This document shows, in pieces, positions 8,327 to 16,500 of a stretch of 56,099 nt of DNA. How positions within the stretch are numbered: position 1 is the stretch's first letter; each line of letters begins with the position of its first letter. Below the pieces are notes generated by a model. The model saw only the letters and a list, made by a program, of their open reading frames with translations, made no database searches and was not told the origin of the DNA. Location: contig UQNC01000008.1 in the NCBI GenBank assembly GCA_900542175.1, forward strand, positions 1-56,099, read 5' to 3'. A program made the translations under genes and the position numbers. Source of the stretch: an uncultured Collinsella sp. (GTDB lineage Bacteria; Actinomycetota; Coriobacteriia; Coriobacteriales; Coriobacteriaceae).

Positions 8327-10402
8327 ATGAGATTCTCGATTATCAGCGAGATCCCCGGCAGGACCCGTCTTCAATTGGCGGGTCCTGTGCCAGAGAGCGA
8401 TCTCGATGCACTTCTTAAGCTCAGCGGCGATATCGACGGCGTGCACAAGGTGTGCGTCTACGGCCGTATTGGCCAGATGGCGCTCGAATACGACGAGCCA
8501 CGTCGCGATGCCGTGCTGGCCGCCGTCGGTGCGCTCGACGCTCAGGCCATTGCCGACGCAAAGACGGGTTACGTGATGCAGCTTGAGCCGCGCAAGCACA
8601 AGCTCGTTATGGATCTTGCCACGCTTGTCGGCGCCCACTATGCGCGCCGATGGTTTTTGCCCACGCCTCTGCGTGCGGTGTTTGTCGTGGCCGGTTACAT
8701 GGCATTTTTGCGCGCTGCCCTTCATGAGCTGGCGCAGCCGCGCCTGACCGTTCCCGTGCTCGACGCTTCGGCCATCGGTATCTCGTTTGTCAAACGTGAT
8801 GTCGATACCGCGGGCCAGACGATGTTCCTGCTCAATGTGGGCGAATTGCTCGAGGACTACACACGCGCCATGAGCGAAAACGAGCTCATCAACTCGCTGC
8901 TCGACGTGCCTGATAAGGCACAAAAAGTGGTCGGCGACACCGAGGTGAGCGTTGCCGCCACCGAGCTTGAGCCCGGCGATCTGGTCGCCGTGCGCACTGG
9001 CATGTCCATTTGCATCGACGGTGTTGTCGAGCAGGGGAGCGCTATGGTCAACCAGGCGACCCTGACCGGCGAGCCGCTGGCCGTTGAGCGCAGCGTGGGC
9101 GACGACGTGTTCGCCGGTACCGTCGTGGAAGACGGCAGCATCTTGGTGCGCGTGCGCGCCAACACGGCGCAGACCAAACTGCGCTCGATCGTCTCGCTCG
9201 TGCAGACGGCCGACTCGCTCAAATCCGAGGGCCAGTCGCATATGGAGGACCTCGCCAACAAGATCGTCCCGTGGAACTTCCTGCTCGCGGGCCTGGTTGC
9301 GCTCACCACGCGCAGCCTTATCAAGACCTCGGCGGCGCTGATGGTCGACTACTCGTGCGCACTCAAGCTCACGGGTTCCGTCGCCGTCATGACCGCTATG
9401 AGCGATGCTGCCAAGATGGGCGTCATGGTCAAGGGCGCAAAGTACTTTGAGTCGTTTGCCAAGGCCGACACCATTGTGTTTGATAAGACTGGCACGCTCA
9501 CCGAGGCGCAGCCGCGCCTGGCTTGCGTGCTGACGACCGACGGCTGGAGCGAGGACGAGGTCCTGCGCCTTTCTGCCTGCCTGGAGGAGCATTTCCCGCA
9601 TCCGGTGGCGCGTGCCGTGGTCAACGCCGCCCGCGAGCGCGGGCTCGAGCACCGCGAGCGCCATGCTGCGGTCGAGTACATCGTGGCGCATGGTATTGCT
9701 TCGTCCATCGAAGGGCGTCGCGCGATTATCGGCTCGGCACACTTTGTGTTTGAGGACGAGAGCGCGCAGCTCGATTCTGACATTAAGGAGCGCATTGAGT
9801 CCCAGATGCAGGGCCTGTCGCCGCTGTATCTGGCGGTCGATGGAAAGGTCGTCGGCGTGCTCGGCATCGAGGATCCGCTCAAGGCCGGGGTCCGTGAGGC
9901 CATCGCCGACCTGCACGCGTTGGGCGTTAAGCATGTCGTTATGCTCACGGGCGACTCGGAGCGCACGGCCGAGCGCATTGCTCGCGAGGCGGGGGTCGAC
10001 GAGTTTAAGGCCGAGCTGCTGCCCGAGGACAAGTACGCGTATGTGGAGCGCATTAAGGGCGAGGGGCGCCACGTTGCCATGGTGGGCGACGGTGTCAACG
10101 ATTCGCCGGCGCTCGGTTTGGCCGACGTGGGCTTGGCGATGGGTGGCGGAAGCGACATCGCCAAGGAGGTTGCCGACATCATCCTGACCGATACGGATCT
10201 TGCCGCGATCGTGCGCCTGCGCCGCATGAGCCAGGGCCTCGTTGATCGTCTGACGAGCTCCTATTCTAAGGTGATGCTCACCAACTCAGCGCTCCTGGCG
10301 CTGGGCATTACCGGCGCGATTACCCCGCAGGCGTCGTCGCTGCTGCACAACGGCTCGACGATTGCCTACAGTCTGAGCAACGCGAAGGCTTACCTGCGTT
10401 AG
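8327..10402 (+). CDS. Heavy-metal translocating P1B-type ATPase with a non-canonical membrane motif
   Basis: A 691-residue metal pump. The N-terminal ~70 residues fold like a heavy-metal-associated domain (ISEIPGRTRLQLAG) but lack the CxxC metal site. It has the actuator TGE (ATLTGEP), phosphorylation site DKTGTLT (~386), P1B His-Pro (EEHFPHPVARAVV) and hinge GDGVNDSPAL (~586). Where P1B pumps carry CPC, SPC or CPH in the sixth helix, this one reads YSCALKL (~342-348), with no proline, so copper/zinc specificity cannot be assumed; Mn or Fe export is possible. Metal control fits the operator at 7935-7954. Confidence 0.92.
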   Translation: MRFSIISEIPGRTRLQLAGPVPESDLDALLKLSGDIDGVHKVCVYGRIGQMALEYDEPRRDAVLAAVGALDAQAIADAKTGYVMQLEPRKHKLVMDLATLVGAHYARRWFLPTPLRAVFVVAGYMAFLRAALHELAQPRLTVPVLDASAIGISFVKRDVDTAGQTMFLLNVGELLEDYTRAMSENELINSLLDVPDKAQKVVGDTEVSVAATELEPGDLVAVRTGMSICIDGVVEQGSAMVNQATLTGEPLAVERSVGDDVFAGTVVEDGSILVRVRANTAQTKLRSIVSLVQTADSLKSEGQSHMEDLANKIVPWNFLLAGLVALTTRSLIKTSAALMVDYSCALKLTGSVAVMTAMSDAAKMGVMVKGAKYFESFAKADTIVFDKTGTLTEAQPRLACVLTTDGWSEDEVLRLSACLEEHFPHPVARAVVNAARERGLEHRERHAAVEYIVAHGIASSIEGRRAIIGSAHFVFEDESAQLDSDIKERIESQMQGLSPLYLAVDGKVVGVLGIEDPLKAGVREAIADLHALGVKHVVMLTGDSERTAERIAREAGVDEFKAELLPEDKYAYVERIKGEGRHVAMVGDGVNDSPALGLADVGLAMGGGSDIAKEVADIILTDTDLAAIVRLRRMSQGLVDRLTSSYSKVMLTNSALLALGITGAITPQASSLLHNGSTIAYSLSNAKAYLR

Positions 10403-10426
10403 CAGACGTGTTCGCCCACGTTATCT

Positions 10427-10472
10427 GGCCTGCGCCCAGACGGCATCGGTGTCGTCCGAGCGCAGGCCTTTT
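10427..10472 (+). terminator. Terminator behind the P-type ATPase
   Basis: A 9-bp stem GGCCTGCGC / GCGCAGGCC encloses 24 nt that can form a small inner GACG/CGTC stem; TTTT follows. It separates the ATPase transcript from the toxin-antitoxin promoter 5 nt downstream. Confidence 0.75.
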
Positions 10473-10476
10473 GCGT

Positions 10477-10505
10477 TTGACCATGTGCTAGCTTCTCTAT
10501 ATAGT
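10477..10505 (+). promoter_or_regulatory. Promoter of the toxin-antitoxin operon
   Basis: -35 TTGACC (10477-10482), exactly 17 nt, -10 TATAGT (10500-10505). It is one of the best matches to a housekeeping promoter in the window and fixes the antitoxin start downstream of ~10512. Confidence 0.75.
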
Positions 10506-10506
10506 G

Positions 10507-10525
10507 TTGCTAGCAGGGCTAGCAA
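10507..10525. promoter_or_regulatory. Autoregulatory operator of the toxin-antitoxin operon
   Basis: Perfect inverted repeat TTGCTAGC-AGG-GCTAGCAA starting 2 nt after the -10 and covering the start point; a further half-site TGCTAGC lies in the -35/-10 spacer. Antitoxin-toxin complexes normally repress such sites. Confidence 0.7.
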
Positions 10526-10545
10526 TTGAAGGGAGCGGGATCGAC

Positions 10546-10899
10546 GTGGGTGCTGTTAGCGGCATGGCGCAGGTGAACGTTCGCGTAGATCGCCAGGTCA
10601 AAAACCGTGCCGAGGAGGTGCTGCGGCTTTCGGGCGGGTCACTGCCCGAGCTCATCAAAAAGGTGGTAGCTAAGGTCGCGCAGGGTGGCGGGCAGTGCGA
10701 GGAAGTGCTTGCGGCCGTCGACGACCGGCAGCAGACCGTCGCGCCCGATACTCCGTTCGCCGCATCATGGGCGGCGGCGGATCAGCTTTACGCGGACCTG
10801 GACATCGCTACGTCGCCCGTATCCGACGATCGCGATTGGGACACAATCTATTCCGAGGCTATGGACGATCGCTATCGCCAAAAGGGGATGATCCTGTGA
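10546..10899 (+). CDS. Antitoxin of a type II toxin-antitoxin pair (RelB/DinJ-like)
   Basis: A small DNA-binding antitoxin. The first ~45 residues (AQVNVRVDRQVKNRAEEVL) match the ribbon-helix-helix start of RelB/DinJ proteins; the acidic C-terminus (SDDRDWDTIYSEAMDD) would cover the toxin active site. GTG 10546 is chosen because AAGGGAG lies ~10 nt upstream; ATG 10564 is possible, and the GTG at 10504 overlaps the promoter -10. The stop overlaps the toxin start (GTGA). The family is clear; exact membership is not. Confidence 0.82.
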   Translation: MGAVSGMAQVNVRVDRQVKNRAEEVLRLSGGSLPELIKKVVAKVAQGGGQCEEVLAAVDDRQQTVAPDTPFAASWAAADQLYADLDIATSPVSDDRDWDTIYSEAMDDRYRQKGMIL

Positions 10900-11411
10900 G
10901 CGGAGCCCCTCTTAAGATCATGGTGGATGCCAACGTTTGGGTCGATTCGTTTTGCGCCGACCATGCCGAGTCGCTCGCTGCTCGTGCCTTTATTGGGCAG
11001 GCGGCGGAGGCAGGGGCATTGATGTTCTTTCCGGTGCATATCGCCAAGGACGTGCTGTACGTTGTCCAACACGAGCTGAAGCGTAGCGTTCTTGCCAGTG
11101 GGGGAGCGCTCGACGAGGCTTCTGCCCGCGCGATTGGCGATGCGGCGCTGGCGTTTGTTCGGAACATGACCGAAAACGCCACGGCCGTGGGTGCAGATGC
11201 GTCGGACCTTTGGCTGGCTGACAAATACTTAGCGCTCCATCGCGATTACGAGGACAACTTGGTACTCGCCGCATGCAAACGCGCGCAGGTCGATTACTTG
11301 GTGACCAACGATCGCAAGCTGCTCGAACATGCCGATCTTGCAGCAAAGACCCCGCGCCAAATGATGCCGATTCTTGCTTTGGCCAAACGCGGCGGCACGG
11401 CTATCGGTTGA
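10896..11411 (+). CDS. PIN-domain toxin (ribonuclease)
   Basis: 171 residues with a PIN fold: IMVDANVWVD near the N-terminus carries the first metal-binding Asp, and the C-terminal strand (YLVTNDRKLLEHA) the late acidic residues, as in VapC-like RNases that cleave tRNA or rRNA. GTG 10896 overlaps the antitoxin stop by 4 nt, coupling translation. A RelB-like antitoxin paired with a PIN toxin is a mixed pairing but not unprecedented. Confidence 0.85.
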   Translation: MSGAPLKIMVDANVWVDSFCADHAESLAARAFIGQAAEAGALMFFPVHIAKDVLYVVQHELKRSVLASGGALDEASARAIGDAALAFVRNMTENATAVGADASDLWLADKYLALHRDYEDNLVLAACKRAQVDYLVTNDRKLLEHADLAAKTPRQMMPILALAKRGGTAIG

Positions 11412-11423
11412 CGCGAGCTGTTC

Positions 11424-11460
11424 GCGGGCCCCTTGGACGACGATGCGCCAAGGGGCCCGC
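11424..11460. terminator. Strong hairpin between convergent genes
   Basis: Perfect 13-bp stem GCGGGCCCCTTGG / CCAAGGGGCCCGC with an 11-nt loop between the PIN toxin (+) and the hypothetical gene at 11470 (-). There is no clear T run on either side; it is probably a bidirectional stop. Confidence 0.7.
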
Positions 11461-11469
11461 GTCTGCTAT

Positions 11470-11904
11470 TTACAAAAGCTCGGCCTTAATGGCGGGACTT
11501 TCTGCGAGCTGCTCGGCTGCCTTTTCGTCGGAGCTGTCGAGTGCTGCCAGGCTGCGGTAGACCCACTCGTTGACCTGGGTGTTCTTGACGCCTGCGGTCT
11601 GCATAAGGGCGCCTACCTCGCGGATTGCTGCGAGCAGATCGGCTTTGGGACCCGCGAGCTCGACATCGATGCCGTGGTAGGCGGCCACGCCGCGGTTCTC
11701 ACTCACGTGATCGATAAAGCCCTCGACGGTCTCAAGCTGCTGGGCGAGAGCTGCATCATCGTCAGCGTCCAGCGCGACGAGTGCGTTCGATACCGTGAGG
11801 GCAGGATGTCCGCAGGGGACAAAGCCTTCGATGACATCCATGGCTTCGGTAATGGTTGAGCCCAGGCCTGCGAGGGCATTGACGAGTTGCTGCTTGGTAT
11901 CCAT
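11470..11904 (-). CDS. Conserved hypothetical protein, helical, Ala/Leu-rich
   Basis: 144 residues, predicted almost entirely helical (heptad-like LAGLGSTITEAMDVIEG, DDDAALAQQLETVEGF), with no membrane segment, signal or metal motif. I do not recognise the family. It is a single-gene unit, convergent with the PIN toxin and ending 9 nt from the shared hairpin. A likely ribosome site, AAAGGACC, precedes ATG 11904. Codon use matches the neighbours, so it is probably a native gene. Confidence 0.75.
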   Translation of the reverse strand: MDTKQQLVNALAGLGSTITEAMDVIEGFVPCGHPALTVSNALVALDADDDAALAQQLETVEGFIDHVSENRGVAAYHGIDVELAGPKADLLAAIREVGALMQTAGVKNTQVNEWVYRSLAALDSSDEKAAEQLAESPAIKAELL

Positions 11905-12096
11905 AACGGTCCTTTCGACGGGTCAATTTTGCTTGGCGAAAATATACGTGACGCGATCGGTAACAAAAGTGCGAAGTGCGGCGCACATTGGGGTCTTCAC
12001 AGCTCGTGCATAGAACAGCTGTCCGCTTTCAGAACGTGGTAAGATAACACTCCACAAGCGGGGCTCGCCCCGTATGTTCCTTGAAAAGTCGACGGT

Positions 12097-12120
12097 TATC
12101 GGGTGTTTGCAGGCCCGATA
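12097..12120 (+). other. Hairpin in the tmRNA 5' leader
   Basis: TATCGGG / CCCGATA with a 10-nt loop, 23 nt upstream of the mature tmRNA 5' end. It may be part of the precursor processed by RNase P. A possible -10 TAAGAT lies near 12040, but no convincing -35 accompanies it. Confidence 0.4.
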
Positions 12121-12143
12121 CCATCCAGACTTTCCCAACATTC

Positions 12144-12507
12144 GGGGGCGACTGGTTTCGACACGATAGCTCTGAGAGAGGAAGCAAGCCGAGGTCTCCT
12201 CGCCTCGTTAAACAGGGGTACCGTCAAATTGAATTGACAACAACTCTTCTTTTGAGCCTATGGCTCTCGCTGCTTAATTAATAGCGGCGCGTCAACCCGG
12301 TGATTTCCCCGACACCGGCGCGACGTCATTTTAGGGGAATGCTCCTGCGCACGTAATCGGTATGGCGCGGGCTAAGACCGAACCGATTAGGACGCCGCGA
12401 GCGTGTCGCTGCGCGCAAAGCGTCCGAGACTAAACCAGCGACTGAGCTTGGAGATGCCAATCAGGGGGCTTTCGTGGACCGGAGTTCGATTCTCCGCGCC
12501 TCCACCA
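12144..12507 (+). ncRNA. ssrA: Transfer-messenger RNA (tmRNA)
   Basis: The 5' GGGGGCGACTGGTTTCGACA and 3' GTTCGATTCTCCGCGCCTCC plus ACCA form the alanine-tRNA-like half (acceptor GGGGGCG pairs with CGCCTCC with one G-T). The tag reading frame ends in ALAA and TAA at 12275-12277; reading back, it most likely resumes at GAC 12236, giving tag (A)DNNSSFEPMALAA. The resume codon is inferred from the adenosine at -4. tmRNA with SmpB frees ribosomes stalled on broken mRNAs and tags the product for proteolysis. CCA is encoded. Confidence 0.96.
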
Positions 12508-12697
12508 ATAGTTACAGGCAGGTAGAGAAGTGTCTCTACCTGCCTTTTTATTACTTGCAGATACCGCGGAGAATCGAACTCTGTGCAGGGCGCGAGCGTT
12601 AAGCAAACGCGAAGCGTTTGTAGCGAGCGGGCGAGGACGCCAGCAGGCGGCCGAAGCCGGTGCGGATTTGCGAAGCAAATACGCGGATTCTCCGCGC
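12488..12697 (+). repeat. tmRNA 3'-end cassette: inverted T-arm, GC-rich block, truncated copy
   Basis: A 17-nt exact inverted copy of the tmRNA T-arm (12565-12581 against 12482-12498) lies just behind the terminator. Next come a hairpin AAACGC-GAA-GCGTTT (12605-12619) and a GC-rich block, then a 12-nt direct copy of the tmRNA 3' part, GATTCTCCGCGC (12686-12697 against 12488-12499, offset 198). The same order of parts follows tRNA-Glu at 31853-32059. Confidence 0.7.
12517..12549 (+). terminator. ssrA: tmRNA terminator
   Basis: Perfect 12-bp stem GGCAGGTAGAGA / TCTCTACCTGCC with an AGTG loop and TTTTT, 9 nt behind the encoded CCA. Confidence 0.93.
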
Positions 12698-12773
12698 AAA
12701 GCTTCAACCCTATGCAGATGCGATGCCGATCGGACTGCAGCCTGCCATGCCCCGCATCAACGTCGCCCCAGGC

Positions 12774-13004
12774 GGAAAATCCATCCCAGAATTCCGGTTC
12801 AGACTGGGATGCGGTTTCCGGATGACGTTTCAAGCGGAAACTGCATCCCGGAATCCTCATTCGGAATGGGATGCAATTTCCAAATGAATGGCTAGCGGAA
12901 AGTTCATCCCGGAATCCGCGCTCAGAACGGGACACGCTTTCCTAACGGCGGTCCAAGCGGAAAGCGCATCCCGGAATCCCGCCTCAAACTGGGACGCACT
13001 TTCC
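12774..13004. repeat. Array of four tandem 46-bp palindromes, 61-62-bp period
   Basis: Units at 12774-12819, 12836-12881, 12897-12942 and 12959-13004. Each begins GGAAA and ends TTTCC, with CATCCC-GAA...TGGGATG-like inner arms, so each can fold on itself. Arms of neighbouring units also pair: the right arm of unit 1 matches the left arm of unit 2 at 13 of 14 bases. Linkers of 15-16 nt are unrelated. This resembles a BIME (paired REP) array. It occupies most of the tmRNA-patatin gap. Confidence 0.9.
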
Positions 13005-13091
13005 GCTTCACCTGCCGCCTCAAAAAACCTGCGCGCCCTCCATCCCAAAACTGGGTAGAAGAAAGCCAAAACGCAATCGCAGGAGGTCAAT

Positions 13092-13970
13092 ATGACTGCA
13101 GAAGATAAGGCAAAGAACGTCGGCAAGGTCGCGCTCGTCTTGGAGGGTGGCAGTTTTCGTGGGCAGTTTACCGCCGGCGTGCTCGACGTTCTCATGGAGG
13201 CCGGTGTCGAAATTCCGGCGGTATATGGCGTATCGGCCGGTGCGCTCAACGGCGTCAACTACAAGTCACACCAGATCGGTCGCGTCAATCGCATCAACCT
13301 GACCTTCTGCAATGACAACCGCTACATGGGTGCCGCATCCTTCGCATCCACGGGCTCCATCGTGGGTTACGACTTTATCTTCAACGATATCCAGGACCGC
13401 CTGGATCCCTTTGACAACGAGGCGTTCGACGCGAGCCCCATCGAGATGTACGCCGTCGCGACGGACATGCTGTTTGGAACCGCTGCATACCTGCCGGTCA
13501 AAAGCGCCGTGCTCGACCTCGATGCCGTGCGCGCCTCGACGTCGCTGCCGCTGGTGACGCCGCCGGTCGAGATCGATGGGCACAAATACGTCGACGGCGG
13601 CGTAGCCGATTCGGTCCCCATCGAGCACGTGCTGGAGGAGGCCGGCTTCGACCGTGCAGTCGTCATTGTCACGCAGGATCGCTCGTACGAGAAAAAGCCC
13701 TACGAGTTTATGCCCGCCGCACGCGCTCGCTATGCCGACTACCCCTACCTGCTTGAGGCTATCGAGACGCGCCACGACCGCTATAACATCCAGCGCATGC
13801 ATCTGTGGAAGTATGAGCGCGAGGGCCGCGCGCTGGTCGTTGCTCCACAAAAGCCGGTCGAGGTCGGTCACGTTGAGCATGATCCGGCAAAGCTCCTCGA
13901 CCTGTATATTCAGGGCCGCCAGGAGGCAAAGCGCCTACTGAGTGATATCGAGGCATTTGTCGAGCGCTAG
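13092..13970 (+). CDS. Patatin-like phospholipase/esterase (RssA/YjjU type)
   Basis: 292 residues forming a patatin-type lipid acyl hydrolase. Oxyanion motif GGSFRG (19-24), nucleophile elbow GVSAG (46-50, Ser48) and dyad Asp in the YVDGGVADS segment (~166) are all present, so it should be active. There is no signal peptide or membrane helix: cytoplasmic, acting on phospholipid or lysophospholipid. AGGAGG is 6-7 nt ahead of ATG 13092. Single gene behind the palindrome array; substrate unknown. Confidence 0.92.
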   Translation: MTAEDKAKNVGKVALVLEGGSFRGQFTAGVLDVLMEAGVEIPAVYGVSAGALNGVNYKSHQIGRVNRINLTFCNDNRYMGAASFASTGSIVGYDFIFNDIQDRLDPFDNEAFDASPIEMYAVATDMLFGTAAYLPVKSAVLDLDAVRASTSLPLVTPPVEIDGHKYVDGGVADSVPIEHVLEEAGFDRAVVIVTQDRSYEKKPYEFMPAARARYADYPYLLEAIETRHDRYNIQRMHLWKYEREGRALVVAPQKPVEVGHVEHDPAKLLDLYIQGRQEAKRLLSDIEAFVER

Positions 13971-14033
13971 TGTCGCGACGTCATGACCCATGGATGACAT
14001 GTGCAGAAACTCTGGTCGGAGCCAAAATACCTG

Positions 14034-14061
14034 TTGACTCGGGCGGCGAGCGGGGTAATAT
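14034..14061 (+). promoter_or_regulatory. rplM: Promoter of rplM-rpsI
   Basis: -35 TTGACT (14034-14039), 16-nt spacer, -10 TAATAT (14056-14061), giving a ~60-nt leader to the L13 start, in which an L13 autoregulatory site could lie. Confidence 0.75.
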
Positions 14062-14127
14062 GGACGGGTTACTTGCAGAGCCCCGTGAATCTCTGTAACA
14101 ACACGTACTGTACATGGAGGAGTCTAA

Positions 14128-14571
14128 GTGATTTCGAAATCGACTCACTACGCCAAGCAGGGCGAGGTCCAGCGCAACTGGGTTCTCGTCGACGCCGATG
14201 GTGCTGTCCTGGGCCGTCTTGCCACCCAGATCGCAATGATCCTGCGCGGTAAGAACAAGCCCCAGTTCACGCCCAACAGCGACTGCGGCGACTTCGTTGT
14301 CGTCATCAACGCCGATAAGGTCCAGCTTACCGGCAACAAGGCCGACACGAAGACCTATTATCGCCACAGCGGCTACAACGGCGGCCTCAAGGCTGAGAGC
14401 TTCCGCCAGGCTATGGAGAAGCACCCGGAGAAGGTCATCGAGCGCGCCGTTCGCGGCATGCTGCCCAAGACCACCCTCGGCCGTGCCCAGATGACCAAGC
14501 TTAAGGTCTACGCTGGTGCCGAGCATCCGCACGCTGCCCAGAACCCCACGAAGATTGAGCTGGAGGCTTAA
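14128..14571 (+). CDS. rplM: 50S ribosomal protein L13
   Basis: 147 residues, the usual length. Typical L13 features include the NWVLVDADGAVLGRLATQIA start, LRGKNKPQFTP, the KHPEKVIERAVRGMLPK block and the KVYAGAEHPHAAQNP tail. L13 binds 23S rRNA early in 50S assembly. The start is GTG 14128 behind GGAGG. First of a two-gene operon with rpsI, 2 nt apart, as in most bacteria. Confidence 0.98.
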   Translation: MISKSTHYAKQGEVQRNWVLVDADGAVLGRLATQIAMILRGKNKPQFTPNSDCGDFVVVINADKVQLTGNKADTKTYYRHSGYNGGLKAESFRQAMEKHPEKVIERAVRGMLPKTTLGRAQMTKLKVYAGAEHPHAAQNPTKIELEA

Positions 14572-14573
14572 AG

Positions 14574-14969
<396 letters not shown>

Positions 14970-14999
14970 GGTTTTATCTCCTTACGAGATACAATGTAC

Positions 15000-15042
15000 A
15001 AGCGGGGCCTACCGACTGCTCGGTGGGTCCCGCTTTTCTTTT
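15000..15042 (+). terminator. rplM-rpsI terminator
   Basis: A 16-bp stem from AAGCGGGGCCTACCGA to TCGGTGGGTCCCGCTT with G-T pairs, CTGC loop, then TTCTTTT. Confidence 0.92.
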
Positions 15043-15091
15043 CGACTAGGGTGGGCGGCTTCGTTTTGCCCACTTGGGAAGGAGCGATCCT

Positions 15092-16429
15092 ATGCCCCAG
15101 AACATCTTCGGTACCGATGGCGTCCGTGGCGTCGCCAACGCCGACCTCTCGTGCGACCTCGCGTTTCGCCTGGGCCGCGCGGCGACCAAGTTCCTTGGCC
15201 CGGACATCTGCATCGGCCGCGACACGCGTCTTTCGGGTACCATGCTCGAGAGTGCTCTGACCGCTGGCATTATGGCAGAGGGCGGCCGTCCGCATTGCTG
15301 CGGCGTTATCCCTACGCCGGCCGTGGCGCTGCTCACCGTCCAAAACGAGCTCGACGGCGGCATCGTCATCTCCGCTTCGCACAATCCGCCGGAGTTCAAC
15401 GGCATCAAGTTCTTTAGCCGCAAGGGCATGAAGCTTCCCGATGCTGTCGAGGAAGAGATCAGCGCCTGGGTCATGTCCGAGGAGGCCATGGCTGCCGACA
15501 CGCTGCCGACCGGCGCCGGTGTGGGTCATATCATCAAGATGAAAGACGCCCGCAAGGCCTATGTCGATCATGCCATCAGCACGCTCGACGGCCTTAAACT
15601 CGATGGCCTGGTTGTTGCCGTCGACTGCGGCCACGGTGCTTCCTGCCAGACCACGCCCGCCGCGCTGCAGCGCCTGGGCGCCACGGTCCATGCCATCAAC
15701 ACCGATTACTGCGGCACCGACATTAACGTTGAGTGCGGCTCTACGCACCTTGAGCCCCTGCGCGAGCTCGTGCTGCGAACCCACGCCGACATCGGCCTGG
15801 CCCACGACGGCGACGCCGATCGCGTGCTGTTCGTGGACAGCGAGGGCAACGAGATCGATGGCGACTACATTCTTGCCATCTGCGGTTCCGACCTGGCCGC
15901 TCGCGGCAAGCTCGCCAATTCCGAGATCGTCTCGACCGTTATGTGCAACCTGGGCTTCTCCATCGCAATGAAGGAGCAGGGCTTCGAGATGGTCCAGACC
16001 GCCGTGGGCGACCGCTATGTTCTTGAGCGTATGCTCGCGGATGGCGCCGTCATCGGCGGCGAGCAGTCCGGCCACATCATCTTCCTGGAGCACAACACCA
16101 CCGGTGACGGTCTGGTGACGGCTCTGCAGCTGCTGGCCGTGCTCAAGCGCACCGGTCGTACCCTCACCGATCTTGCCGGCATCATGAAGAAGTACCCGCA
16201 GGTACTCGTCAACGTGCATTCCGACAACAAGGCTGGTCTGGACGATTGCCAGCCCATCTGGGATGCTGTCGCTGCTGCCGAGAAGGAACTTGACGGCCGC
16301 GGTCGCATTCTGGTGCGTCCGAGCGGTACCGAGCCGCTGGTCCGCGTTATGGCCGAGGCCGAGACGCACGAGCTGACCCAGCGCGTTGTTGACGACATCG
16401 TCGAGGTTGTCAAGCGCGAACTTCCCTAA
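15092..16429 (+). CDS. glmM: Phosphoglucosamine mutase
   Basis: Converts glucosamine-6-phosphate to glucosamine-1-phosphate for UDP-GlcNAc and peptidoglycan. 445 residues with all four phosphohexomutase sites: ISASHNPPEFNG (phosphoserine, ~95-106), DGDADR (metal), GEQSGH (sugar) and RPSGTEPLVRV (phosphate clamp). GGGAAGGAG precedes ATG 15092. nagB downstream acts on the same substrate, making this an amino-sugar neighbourhood. Confidence 0.97.
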   Translation: MPQNIFGTDGVRGVANADLSCDLAFRLGRAATKFLGPDICIGRDTRLSGTMLESALTAGIMAEGGRPHCCGVIPTPAVALLTVQNELDGGIVISASHNPPEFNGIKFFSRKGMKLPDAVEEEISAWVMSEEAMAADTLPTGAGVGHIIKMKDARKAYVDHAISTLDGLKLDGLVVAVDCGHGASCQTTPAALQRLGATVHAINTDYCGTDINVECGSTHLEPLRELVLRTHADIGLAHDGDADRVLFVDSEGNEIDGDYILAICGSDLAARGKLANSEIVSTVMCNLGFSIAMKEQGFEMVQTAVGDRYVLERMLADGAVIGGEQSGHIIFLEHNTTGDGLVTALQLLAVLKRTGRTLTDLAGIMKKYPQVLVNVHSDNKAGLDDCQPIWDAVAAAEKELDGRGRILVRPSGTEPLVRVMAEAETHELTQRVVDDIVEVVKRELP

Positions 16430-16500
16430 TGGTCAAAAACGAGTGCCAAGTGGTAAACTGTTAAGGCTATTTTGGTCGATTGGTATGTCCGAGGGGGAGC

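Noticed and set aside
7961..10072. Open minus-strand frame of ~700 codons opposite the P-type ATPase
   Set aside because: It is rich in His, Arg, Gly and Val, has no domain, and mirrors the codon pattern of the real gene: a shadow of high GC at the third position.
12387..12935. Minus-strand frame over tmRNA and the palindrome array
   Set aside because: Covers a structural RNA gene and repeats; not protein-like.
12774..13004. CRISPR array
   Set aside because: Repeats are palindromes of 46 bp with internal divergence and 15-16-nt linkers, too short for spacers, and there are no cas genes.
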